From the NCBI RefSeq assembly GCF_030253575.1, contig NC_080569.1, positions 4,031,501 through 4,095,500 on the forward strand: a DNA stretch of 64,000 bases, in the 5' to 3' direction. The notes beneath the pieces are model-generated. The model saw only the letters and a program-made list of their open reading frames with translations, ran no database searches and was not told the DNA's origin. This document shows, piece after piece, positions 37,501 to 46,646 of this stretch. Positions within the stretch are counted from its first letter, which is position 1; every line of letters begins with the position of its first letter. This DNA comes from Rhododendron vialii (Eukaryota > Streptophyta > Magnoliopsida > Ericales > Ericaceae). The position numbers and the translations under genes are program-made.

Positions 37501-38529
37501 AAACACAAGTTGAATGGTGGAAACACTAAAACACAGATGGTTTTGGAGCACCTACTTTTGTTATCATTAGAAGGAAAATAGTTACTCCGAAAAAAAAAAA
37601 AAACTGTCAGTTCCAACTATAAAATATGCATTGTCAATTTCAAGTTTTCTGTGAGAGCTCAGTTTCCCCAAACCATGCAAGTGCTTCCAGACCTAAACGA
37701 GGGCAAATTGGAGATTATTCCAAAAGGGGAGGGTAGGGTAGACTTTTTGGCAAGCCAGGATTCCAAAATGGGAAAATGACAATTGAAAAAGCTCCTCTCA
37801 CCTCATTCTCCATTTTATTTTAGAAACCTGAAAACCCAAAACCCATTTTCCTCAAAACCCATTTTCCCTCTTCCTGCCAAACACCCAAAACCCAAAAATT
37901 AGAATTGGAAAATGTAAAAATGGCCCATCCAAACACCGAGTCTCAAAAACTCATTTTCTGAAACTTTAACGAGCCACAACGATTCTTCGGAACAAACTAA
38001 TCTTAAATGACCATTTATCATCAAGCAGACATGAGCTCAAATTCGGATAGCTTGGTTTGTTTACCAGCCCTAAAACAAGTTACTCAGCAGTTGGCAAAGG
38101 TAGCAATTAATATTTATGTTTACATAAGCAGACAAATATAAATGAATGCAAACAAAGAACGAGACAAACGGAAAAAGAAAAGAAAAGAAAAAAACTGAGT
38201 ACATCGAGTCGTGGACCAATAATTGATATTGGACGATCAGATACTAATAAATCCAACAAGTCAAAGAATGAATGTTGGAGAGAGAGAGAGAGTAATAGTA
38301 CTTTGGTAGTGTCGAGCCAGACCAAATCGAGGGGATTGAAATTGAGAGGGGAGTAGGGGCAGTCCAATATCGACCAGGCTCTGAGCTGAGTGGAGGCGAA
38401 GCCAGGGATGATGATGCCGGAGAGCTTGGAGTAGTCGCCGGAGAACTCGCCGCCATCGACGGGGTTTATACGCAGAGCTCCGATGACAAGTATCGACACA
38501 ATCAGGGAGTATGTGCTTGGCCCTCTCAT
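24708..38529 (-). CDS. PSAT1: Phospholipid:sterol O-acyltransferase (LCAT superfamily)
   Basis: Fifteen exons in transcript order: 38302-38529, 35464-35599, 34287-34431, 33543-33712, 33373-33449, 32349-32562, 32093-32267, 31448-31547, 28929-29023, 27995-28046, 27808-27879, 26473-26641, 25022-25126, 24869-24953, 24708-24789. All junctions are GT-AG and in phase: 634 residues against about 633 in Arabidopsis PSAT1. The enzyme moves an acyl group from phospholipid to free sterols, making sterol esters, and is ER-associated. Visible are a hydrophobic N-terminal segment (about 7-20), the PGFAST loop, PYDWR, the nucleophile in FAHSLGNN (Ser190), GDETVP (Asp462) and SEHDGSDV (His491). No break was found, so the gene looks functional. 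Introns are long (intron 1 about 2.7 kb, intron 8 about 2.4 kb) and carry TRIM, hAT and LINE insertions. Confidence 0.96.
25169..25200. repeat. (GA)n microsatellite in a PSAT1-like intron
   Basis: A pure GA run of about 30 bases lies in intron 12 of the PSAT1-like gene, just downstream of exon 12 in genomic order toward exon 13. Confidence 0.9.
25333..25963. mobile_element. hAT-like non-autonomous element with GTACGGGTACGGG subterminal repeats
   Basis: The outer ends CTATGGAGCACGGGTAC and, inverted, CTATGAAGCACGGGTAC pair, and both sides next to them are dense in tandem TACGGG/CCCGTA units (25350-25430 and 25780-25935). GAAGGAA occurs outside each end (25325-25331, 25964-25970), a likely 8-bp duplication with one mismatch. 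It lies in intron 12 of the PSAT1-like gene. The interior encodes nothing recognisable. Confidence 0.7.
28439..28502. repeat. Long (GA)n microsatellite in a PSAT1-like intron
   Basis: About 62 bases of uninterrupted GA repeat lie in intron 9 between exons 9 and 10. It produces a spurious open frame of alternating Arg and Glu that is not a gene. Confidence 0.95.
29530..30370. mobile_element. hAT-type non-autonomous element with GGTACC-rich ends and exact 8-bp duplication
   Basis: CAGGACAC is duplicated at 29522-29529 and 30371-30378. The ends read CAAGGTTCTGAATACCG and, inverted, CAAGGTTATCAATACC, and subterminal regions are crowded with ACCGGTACC/GGTACC palindromes. The interior has three copies of a TGATCGCGATCTGAT unit (30089-30190) and CT runs. 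Its ends match the copy at 57477-58342, so this is one family. It sits in intron 8 of the PSAT1-like gene. Confidence 0.88.
30447..31176 (+). mobile_element. L1-type LINE 3' end, second copy
   Basis: The sequence parallels the copy at 9189-10205: conceptual peptides VPRWSFILWLSALQRLSTKD and MQVDGICCLC, then the tail TTGAGCTTAATAATATTCTG and an A-rich end. GAAAGGACAAGAA (30434-30446) and GAAATGACAAGAA (31177-31189) look like a target-site duplication with one mismatch. It lies in intron 8 of the PSAT1-like gene. Confidence 0.85.
32942..33300 (-). mobile_element. TRIM (miniature LTR retrotransposon) with 5-bp duplication
   Basis: Direct terminal repeats at 32942-33056 and 33194-33300 start TGTTAA and end CCAACA, flanked by ATATG at 32937-32941 and 33301-33305. 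Inside the right repeat, on the minus strand, TGGTATCAGAGC is an exact primer-binding site for initiator-methionine tRNA. There is no coding capacity. It lies in intron 5 of the PSAT1-like gene, in the same orientation as the gene. Confidence 0.93.
34484..34628. repeat. Diverged tandem duplication in a PSAT1-like intron
   Basis: A unit beginning GTATAGGCAGATAGACATCT and containing GGAACTTGTTG is followed about 80 bases later by a second copy beginning GTATAGGCAGACAGACATCT. It lies in intron 2. Confidence 0.8.
36036..38101. repeat. Nested repeat block in intron 1 of the PSAT1-like gene
   Basis: A segment with TTTAATTGAGCCGA and CACAAGTAGCTTGCATTTCT occurs twice (about 36085-36170 and 36565-36660). 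A second motif, GTTACTC(G/A)GCAG followed by GGCAAAGGTAG, recurs near 36500 and 38078. Between 36727 and 37950 lies an AT-rich insertion starting GGGGGTGTTTGG and ending near CCAAACACCGAG, suggestive of a separate inverted-repeat element. Boundaries are uncertain. Confidence 0.5.
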
Positions 38530-39395
38530 TCATTCACTCGCAGAGAGGAAGAGGGAGAGTATCCTGGCGGATTGACTGGTCGTTGGGAGTTGGAAAGGAC
38601 ACGGAAACTAGGGGCATAGTGCCCGCACTCTCAACGTTAGGGTTGTAGACGTGTGTAATGCGACATTGAAGCCGTCTCAGACCCGGTTCCTTTCTTCCAA
38701 AACCTATTTCAAATTCAAATATAACGAAAATAAAAAAATAATTTTTTAATTTTTTTTACACCGTTTAAAATATTTCAATGAGATTTATCAAATAAAATTT
38801 ATAATGATAGAAAAATTATTTGTATCAATACATGATTTTTGACCTTGAAATTACCTTCTCTTTTCCCAAAATCTTGTTTTTCTAAAAATAGAACGCCACC
38901 TCAAAGTATTGTCAATGATTCAAAGCTCAAACAAAATCCTACACATAAAAAAGGGAAATTTTTTCATAAATTTACTATAGTACTTTTTAAATCTATTTAG
39001 TCCACTTTTAAATTTTATATAACTGATACTAATAATTTTAATAACAAAAATATTTCATCTAAAAAACAAGGGCCTCCCGGCACATGCATCCACTAGCTTA
39101 TCCTACCTTATCTAAAGCTTTGAAACTAAAAGAAAGCAATTGGAACGTTTGCCATATTTTGTCCGATTTTTCCAATTGTGCCCCTCAATTGGGGAGCCAC
39201 TGGTTTGGGCACCGAGGATGTTTTCGTCTATTCACCTCTTGTGAAGAACGTGGGCTAGATGAAGCCACGTTTCCGCTTTTGCCTTTACCTTTCCTTCGTC
39301 TGGTTTGGAGCAGATGGAAGAGAGAGAGAGAGAGAGGAGACAGTGTTGGACGTAAGAAGGAGAAGCCTAGGCAACGAATGGTGAGGAGACAGTGC
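38530..39395. other. Intergenic region upstream of the PSAT1-like gene
   Basis: The first few hundred bases should hold the minus-strand promoter; I see no clear core element. A short GA run at about 39310-39336 is the only repeat. No gene was recognised. Confidence 0.4.
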
Positions 39396-39850
39396 TTAGA
39401 TCGACGGCTCCTGCATGTGCTTCTAAGGTTTGACTTGATTTTTGTGATTTTTTCGATTTATTTTCTTCACTGTGATTTGGGGGTTTTTTTGTTCCACCAT
39501 TGCAGTTGCCAAATGGTGTTTCCTGCGGTTTATTGGTGAACAATCAAAGGTTTCGGTGGTGAAATTAGTGGTTGTTGGTCGTTCCGTCAGGTTCGGTTCT
39601 TGTTTCTTGGATTTCTCTGTTCTGTGTCGATTTATGGACGTGTTGTGCGTTTCAGTTTGCTTCATTTCGTTGCTTTGTTGTTTGCTTAGATCGACAGCTC
39701 CTGCATGTTCTTCTAAGGTTTGGCTTGATTTTTTTGATTTTTTCAATTTATTTTCTTCACTGTGATTGAGGGTTTTTTCGTTTCACCATTGCACTTGCCA
39801 AATGGTGTTTCCTGTGGTTTATTGGTGAACAATCAAAGGTTTCGGTGGTT
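39396..39850 (+). repeat. Direct duplication of a 165-bp segment
   Basis: The segment 39396-39560 (GCTTAGATCGACGGCTCCTG, through AACAATCAAAGGTTTCGG) recurs at 39686-39850 with about 90 percent identity, a spacing of about 290 bp. It lies upstream of the beta-galactosidase pseudogene; short open frames here are not recognised. Confidence 0.85.
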
Positions 39851-39959
39851 ATGGGTTAATTATTTGAGTCATGAGCATAACTTTTTGGGTGGTTGTTTTT
39901 GTGTTTGAGGAAAGTTACGGTGTGCTAGCTTCCTTTTATTGGTTACGTCAGTGTGGCTG

Positions 39960-40372
39960 GACTTGTGATGCGCGTGTAATTTTTTTTTTTTGGACAGAAT
40001 TTGCCAAATTCTACCCACGTACTGTGTGATCGAATTTTTACAAATTTTTGTCAAAATTCGACTTGCACGCGCAACACAAACAACACAAACAATTTTTGCC
40101 TAAATCTCTCCCTACTTTTTCTAATATTTGCTATGAGAAAAAGTGAAAAAAATCTTTGAGAGTGACTTTAGGAGTACATGAATTTTTTTTACCTTAAATG
40201 CACTGTTTTCATACATTGCTCAGCTTATCTAAGATTAGTTAGACTATTTATTTCTTCACTCACCACAACATGTCCGTGTTTTGTCACCAAATGTTCTTTT
40301 TTCAATTCCTGCTTTATAGCTTATGAATTATGGTGGAGTATTGCATGTCTTAAAACATGTGTCCTATTTCAG
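39960..40372. other. Intergenic, no gene seen
   Basis: AT-rich sequence before the first recognisable exon of the beta-galactosidase remnant. None of the earlier GH35 exons could be found here. Confidence 0.5.
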
Positions 40373-40752
40373 GCAAGTGTATATAAAACAGGCTCGGGAT
40401 TGTGTGCTGCTTTTCTGGCCAATATTGGTACCCAATCAGATGCAACTATGAATTTCAATGACAATTCTTATCAGTTACCCCCATGGTCTGTGAGCATCTT
40501 ACCTGACTGCAAAAATGTAGTGCTTAACACCGCAAAGGTTGGCCTCGTCTTCTTTGATTTAGAGCTTATACTTACAGCGCAAGAACTCTGTTACAACTAC
40601 ATTTTGTGAGTGGGGCTCGTTCATACCTTCTGAAGCAGTCCAATTAAGTATTTTTGCTCCATTTCATTTGAGATCACCTCAATTTGGATGTTATTGTGTC
40701 TCATGAAGGCGGGGCCCCAAAATATGAAGAACTCTTTTTTCCAATATCAATG

Positions 40753-41179
40753 TGTTAGATTTCTTGGAGGGTTCCAACCTAAAACCAATTGGCAATAGGT
40801 GGAGTAACCTCTAGAATATATTAACCAAGTTTGGATGGCTTAAATGAGCGATGTGGGATTAAGTCTAACACTCCCCCTCACGTGCAGCCCGGATGCACGT
40901 AGAGGTACGAATTGAAGAAATAAGATATTTGACTCGGGCGACCCCTCATGTGCAGCCCGGATGCACGTGGAGGTATGAATTAATGAGATAAGGTGATTGA
41001 CTTGGGCGATAGAGACTTGACCATGCGAGGTGAGGCCACCCAAGACCTAGCTTTGATACCATGTTAAATTTCTTGGAGGGTTCCAACCTAAAACCAATTG
41101 GCAATAGGTGGAGTAACCTCTAGTATATATTAACCAAGTTTGGATGGCTTAAATAAGCGATGTGGGATTAAGTCTAACA
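40753..41179 (-). mobile_element. TRIM retrotransposon with 5-bp duplication
   Basis: Direct 118-bp terminal repeats (40753-40870 and 41062-41179) start TGTTA and end TCTAACA, flanked by CAATG (40748-40752 and 41180-41184). On the minus strand TGGTATCAAAGC after the repeat matches the initiator-Met tRNA binding site at 11 of 12 positions. The interior holds a duplicated GTGCAGCCCGGATGCACGT segment. It is inserted in the beta-galactosidase remnant. Confidence 0.93.
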
Positions 41180-43376
41180 CAATGCAAGCCACTTTTGATA
41201 TTTTTCCATGACAGATTAATTCTCCAACTACAATTCCAAAATTTGTGTGTCAATCTTCGAGCGATGCAGTTGATGCTTCAGGAGGATTTCTGTCTAGCTG
41301 GAGTTGGTTTAACAAACCAGTTCGTGTCTTGAGTAGCAATTCAATGCAATCATGAAACCAGGGTTATAAGAGCAAATAAATACTACAGCTGACGAAAGTG
41401 ACTATCTGTGGTAGTTGTTAAGGTAACAGTATGATCTTAGCTGTGATCTGAAGCCAGTGGCTGTGGTATGTTTGCTTTTTCAATAATGCTTCTTGGATAC
41501 TTTTGCAGCACTAACGTTCAAGTTGATGAGCCTTTTCTTAAAGACGGATCTCAAACTGTTCTTCATGTGGAATCTCTTGGCCATGCCCTTCATGCTTATA
41601 TTAATGGGAAACTTGCAGGTGATGTGAACTAAAAGATTGCAAGTACACGTATTTCTTGGGAGGAGATTTTTTCTTCATATGTTTGTTTATTTGCTGTTTG
41701 TACCTCTTTTGGAGGTCGATGTGCTCTTTCTTCCTTCTAATCTGTTAGTTTACCTGCAAAAGATACTAATGTATTGGCATCTTATCTTGATTAATCATTA
41801 TGTGCCATAGTTGAATGGGATTTTAGTGCTTTTGAGTAACGCTTGTGTGTGGATCATTAATTTGCGATGGATTCTATGGAAGAAAAGAAAAGGAGAAGAA
41901 GATAATGAAATGGAAGAAGCTAAATTTATTCTGGGTTTCCTAATTGCTATCCCTTCGCTGGGTGAATCCCTCTGCAAATTCCTGATCTAAACAATGCCTT
42001 AAGGTATCCTGGCGTTGTCCAAAACTGTATCCTTTGCTTCATCAAGGATGCCCTTTCTTGTGACCATTTGACATGCCTAAATAATTTCGTAAGGCCACCA
42101 AATGCATAGAAGTTTGGGTAAAATCTTATAATCTTGGTTGCTTTTTCCATAGTGCGTTAGTCATTTAAGGAAATTGAACTTAAAGAAAGAGAAACTGTCA
42201 TATGGTTCATTGTAGGGAGCAGGAAAGGAAACAGTAACAATGCTAAGGTTTCTATTGACGTTCCCATCACTCTCATACCCAGAAAGAATAAAATTGATCT
42301 CTGGAGTTCGATAGTTGGACTTCAGGTTTGACATTTCTGATTAAACTTAAGTTAGCATTCACAGAGTTATCTGTCTTTTATCAAGTGCATATGGTCAAAA
42401 TGCTACTCATGAGTCATGACCATGATATAATGGAACCATATCAACACTGGCCTAGAACTATGGAGCATTCTTTGATGAAAAGGGTGCAGGGATTACTGGT
42501 CCGGTGAAGCTGGTAGGTGTAAATAATGGATCTACTGTTGATCTCTCATCACAGCAATGGACATATCAGGTCTTTAAGTTCGCTTTGATTTCAGAATTTT
42601 GGCTATAATTATTTGCTTAAAGATTCTCATTCAATAGGAACTGGGCATTGAACTGGCACACAAATCTCATATTATAGTCTAAGTTTGATTTACTGAAGTA
42701 TCAAACGAAGGAATTGTCAGATTTACACTTACTTTTGTCACTTTTGGTGCAGACTGGTCTAAAAGGCGAAGAGTTAGGCCTCTCCAATGGAGGTTCTTTA
42801 GCTTGGGTATCAGGAGCTACCTTACCCAAGGAGCAACCCTTGATTTGCTACAAGGTAACATCGCGTATTTCTTTTCCGCTCACATATCAGGCAAATTAAG
42901 GGATCGAAGGCCCCAAGAGAAAACTTGTAAGACCAACTTCATGAGGAGGCATATTATAGCATGGTTCACTAAATCTTACTCCATTTGTGAAGAAAATTAC
43001 CCGGCAACAGCTAAATGTTTGACAAGATTATTGTTTAGGAATTTGGCTCAATCCTTAAGATTCTAATACAGTGAACAATACTTGTGGATTCAGACAACTT
43101 GTGACGCCCCTTCTGGCACCATCCCAGTTGCACTGGACTTCACGGGGACGGGAAAAGGTGAGGCGTTTGTGAATGGGCAGAGCATAGGGCGTTATTGCCC
43201 AACTTATATTGCTCCATCTAGCGGTTGTACAGACTGCAATAACAAAGGCTCTTATTCTTCTAACAAATGCCTCAAAAATTGTGGGAAACCCTCTCAGCAA
43301 CTGTAAGCATTCAACTTTTTGCTTAAATGCTTGCCTCTAACATATTCCCCTAAACGTTGTCTATTTTCGAGAGTAG

Positions 43377-43410
43377 TATAGTTGCTCTCGAACTATAGGG
43401 AGCAACTATA
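43377..43410. repeat. Perfect 11-bp-stem hairpin
   Basis: TATAGTTGCTC (43377-43387) pairs exactly with GAGCAACTATA (43400-43410) around a 12-base loop in an intron of the beta-galactosidase remnant. It may be the core of a tiny foldback element. Confidence 0.8.
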
Positions 43411-44079
43411 GACACCCAAGAATGTTCTTCCAGTTGGTTGATTTTATATAATTGAGACAGAACAGAGAGCATTGTTGGGCTGCTTGGGCAAGCCAGCGCA
43501 AAATGCATATCTACAGAATCAAAAATTCAGTATTCCAGCCAAAACTTGGAGAAAAAGCAACCATGTTATTGGATTTGCTCTAACTCTTGTTTCTCATCTC
43601 ACGGCAGGTACCATGTGCCTCGATCGTGGCTGCAACTGAGCGGAACACCCTGGTGTTGTTCGAGGAAACAAGCAGGGATTCAACGCAACTGTATTTTGCC
43701 ACAAGAGAGATTGGGAGCCTGTGCTCTCACATCTCGGAATCTCACCCCCAGCATGTGGAGACGTGGAGATCAAGCCGGAAGAGAGGGAGCAGACCAGGGC
43801 CTGTACTATCATTGGAATGTCCTTTAACTAATCAGGTCATTTCCTCGATAGAATTCGCAAGCTTCAGAATGCCTAGAGGGAGTTGTGGAAGTTTCAGCCA
43901 AGGCAGTTGCAGCAACACCCAGGCTCTTTCCATTGTACAGAAGGTGATCTCTCTTTTGGACAATCGCTTATGGAGTTTCGTTCATCTTTCTGCATCATTT
44001 CCTATTTGATTCAACAGTACTTAGGTAGACTTCCACAAAGCTTTGCTTTTCTTTTCTTTTTTTTATTTTTTATTTTTTG

Positions 44080-44600
44080 GGGTTTTTTTTGAGTTTTGTC
44101 CTTATTCAAATTTTAATGGCACTTTTTTTTTTTGGTTTTAAAAGTGGATATTTTCTAAAATATTTGGGTAAAAGTAATTTTTTTTTTAACTTTTCTGAGA
44201 CGAATCAATAATATACAAAATTTTGGCGCAAAATTAACGAACGCGAAAAAATCTGAATAGAATCCTTATTCAATTTTTTTTTTGTGCATTTATTAGTTTT
44301 GCGCCTCACTTTTTTGATTTTTCGATTCGTCTGGTTAAGATGAATAAAAAAAGTAAAAAATTATGAATTTTACCCAAATATTTTTGAAAATATTCAAGAT
44401 AAAGCCTAAAAAACCCAAAAGCTGGCTTTGTCTTAGATATTTCAAAAAATATTCGGGTAAAAGTCATCATTTTTTAGACTAATTGGAAAACCAAAAAAGT
44501 GAAGCGCAAAACTAACAATGTGAAAAAAAATTTGAATAAGGACAAAACAAGAAAAAAAATCAAAAATTTGAATAAGAACAAAACAAGAAAAAAGTCCAAA
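44080..44600. repeat. AT-rich foldback region
   Basis: The left half (TTTTGTCCTTATTCAAATTTT, ATATTTGGGTAAAAGT) is repeated inverted on the right (ATTTGAATAAGGACAAAAC, ACTTTTACCC-like), with GCGCAAAA(T/C)TAAC motifs in both. This suggests a diverged inverted-repeat element of about 0.5 kb. Confidence 0.5.
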
Positions 44601-44606
44601 AAATTG

Positions 44607-44782
44607 GAGGTTGTTTGCATTTCCAAATACATAATCATATTGGTTGTCAAGATTCTCTTTATATTATCAGTGGTGAAGGTTGTTTGCATTCCCAAATACA
44701 AAGTCTCATATTGGCCACCAAGATTTTCTTTATATCACTCGTGAAGGTTGTTTGCATTCCAAAATACATAGTCTCTTTATAT
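44607..44782. repeat. Three tandem units of about 60-75 bp
   Basis: Each unit begins GGTTGTTTGCATT and contains CCAAATACA or CAAAATACAT and CTTTATATCA. They lie directly upstream of the exon fragment at 44836. Confidence 0.85.
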
Positions 44783-44835
44783 CACTTGCGTCGTTTCCCC
44801 CTGTTCAGTTTGTGTTCTCCTTTTGTGTTGTGCAG

Positions 44836-45169
44836 ATGGCGTACGTAGATTTCGGTGCCGGCAAGGAGTTGAGGAGGGAGGTCAGGGAGACGGAGGAGAT
44901 GCTGAATTTTGTGACGAGGCAGCTGGAGTTCGAGGAGGGAGGGCTTGGTTTTGCAGGCGGCGGTGGAGGCGGTGGATACGGGGTTTGGGGAGTTTAGGGT
45001 TTCGGAGGGGGTGGCAGGTGAGGTGGGGGAGGAGGGATTTTTGGAGAGAGAGGGGTATGGTGGTGTGGAGGAAATGGGTGCTGCTGTGTATGGAGATAAT
45101 GATGGGTTTAGTTCTGAGTTGGCGAATTCTGCTTCCAAGTTTTGGGCTGAAAGAGCGAGTATTTGGCAG
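44836..45169 (+). pseudogene. Exon of an unrecognised plant gene, frameshifted
   Basis: An ATG directly after an acceptor (TTGTGCAG/ATG) opens a charged helical peptide, MAYVDFGAGKELRREVRET, that runs into Gly-rich nonsense and stops at 44996. From about 44945 another frame takes over (VLQAAVEAVDTGFGEFRVSE) and runs to SASKFWAERASIWQ before a donor (CAG/GTTTGA) at 45169. A single indel in the G-rich stretch around 44925-44945 would explain this. I do not recognise the protein. No later exon is seen before transposon sequence begins, so it is probably a truncated or captured gene fragment. Confidence 0.55.
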
Positions 45170-45674
45170 GTTTGATGATCATTTGTTCATCCTTTATTCT
45201 TGTTCTTCGATTGCTTTAGTTATTGGTTGAATCTACATGTGGATGCATATTAGATACAAAGGGTCAACCTCTGCTTCCTAACTGTATCCAGCTCCTTCCT
45301 GATAACCCCCCTTTTTTCTCCTTTTCTCGATCATACCCATGTGAGTTATTATCATAAGTTTGAAAGGTTTTTGCTTTAGTAGATGATGACCTTTGTGTAC
45401 CTTACGTGAAAAAAAGATAATCACGGACTAGCCACAATTACCAGTAGCAGAAATTGGAAAGCACTTTGTAACCTGTCCATTTTATTTCTGCTCGATACTT
45501 AAGTGGAAAAAAACTTATTGATGAATGACTAGACTAAACTAATGCTTTACCGACACCTTGACCACTACAAGAACAACCATCGCTGCTGCTAACATCTATA
45601 CATGCTATTCAATTCATGCTCATGTTTAGAGTTTTAGCGCAAACAACCTCTCATTAAATGTAAACTATCTGCAG
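45170..45674. other. No gene seen
   Basis: AT-rich sequence between the unrecognised exon and the RPA-like fragment. It could be intron or transposon sequence; nothing in it is recognised. Confidence 0.4.
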
Positions 45675-46218
45675 GCTCAAATTCAATGTGGAGATAGCAC
45701 ATCAAACTGGATCCATCCCTGCCACTGTATTTGCAGAAAAGGCAGAACAACTTTACGACATCACTGCAGCAGAAATGGTCAACAATACAACTAATGTACG
45801 TTATATAACACTTTCTCCTCACTACATTAACCTGCTTACATTAAACACAGCACAACCGACATAAAACACTACATAGGGTAATCTGTCAGTTGAAATGATT
45901 CAGAAGCTATCCACTCCCAAAAAATGGGTCCTTATCCTAAAGGCATCCATGTACACGTATGAAGCAATTACCCAATGTGTCTTCAATGTCCACTCTGTCT
46001 GCGACACAATTCCTGATTAGCAAGCACCTGAGCAAGCATCAAGCCAGAATCTAGGCCCAAACACCTCGAAGAAGCGTGAAACGAAAGCACTCTCAACAGT
46101 AGAATCACCAACAAATGAGGACGCCATGAAACAAGATAGCCCCCTATGGAGCCTTTCAAGAACAAGCAGAAAAAGGAATAGCCCTATGAAGCAAACCTTT
46201 TGTTCTACCTCTTAAAAT
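45675..46218 (+). pseudogene. RPA70-like fragment, probably Helitron-derived
   Basis: Two exon-like blocks, 45675-45796 (acceptor CTGCAG, donor AAT/GTACGT) and from 45877, encode part of the C-terminal OB-fold of replication protein A large-subunit-like proteins: LKFNVEIAHQTGSIPATVFA, then MIQKLSTPKKWVLILKASMY. An in-frame TAG at 46018-46020 breaks the second block. Plant Helitrons often carry such RPA-like genes, and a Helitron-like 3' end on the same strand lies at 48823. A similar fragment with the same intron position occurs inverted at 49990-50450. Confidence 0.7.
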
Positions 46219-46646
46219 AGTAGACATTGCAGCAAATCTTTTGGTGTCCATAATTTGCAGCCATGTCTACTATTCTAGCTAGAAGCCTTTCTAAAAACAC
46301 AAGACAAATCTTTTGGTTCATGTTGTTTGTCATGAAGATGTATGAAACTCCCTTTTGTGTAATTAGCTTTGCCATGACTTCAAAGTATTGCATATGAAGT
46401 TAATCAGCTGGAAGCTTTATCAATTTCTTCAAAGGCCTTGCATATGAGCATGTGAATTTCATTTTTTCTGATCCATTGCATGTGCAAGTACTTACATCTA
46501 GAATTTCTATACTTTGATACAATCAAATTGAGTTTGGAGATTTGTGATGGCTTTGATCAGCAATTGTTCTATTGGTTTGGGGTTGCTTTGTGAGCAATGT
46601 AAAACGACATACCTATTACATGTCTTTACAAAGTAATGCGTGTATT
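46219..46646. other. No gene seen; likely Helitron-derived or host spacer
   Basis: Sequence between the RPA-like fragment and the LTR start. The motifs AAATCTTTTGG and GCATATGAAG recur, but nothing codes for a recognisable protein. Confidence 0.35.

Larger units (their letters stand above)
40373..43943 (+). pseudogene. Beta-galactosidase (GH35, BGAL8-like) 3' gene remnant
   Basis: Eight exon-like blocks with splice sites: 40373-40537, 41215-41422, 41509-41618, 42216-42325, 42456-42569, 42753-42854, 43094-43302, 43608-43943. They encode only the C-terminal half of a plant GH35 cell-wall beta-galactosidase: [60 protein letters not shown] and part of the SUEL lectin domain (GSCGSFSQGSC). The N-terminal catalytic domain is absent and the last exon is missing after AAG/GTGATC at 43943. 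Block 2 has a frame change and two stops where the family has PGLLEQ and YLWY; block 8 lacks one base near 43642. A TRIM sits in the first intron. Cys replaces Trp in SIGRYW and LIWYK. This is a dead duplicate fragment. Confidence 0.92.
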
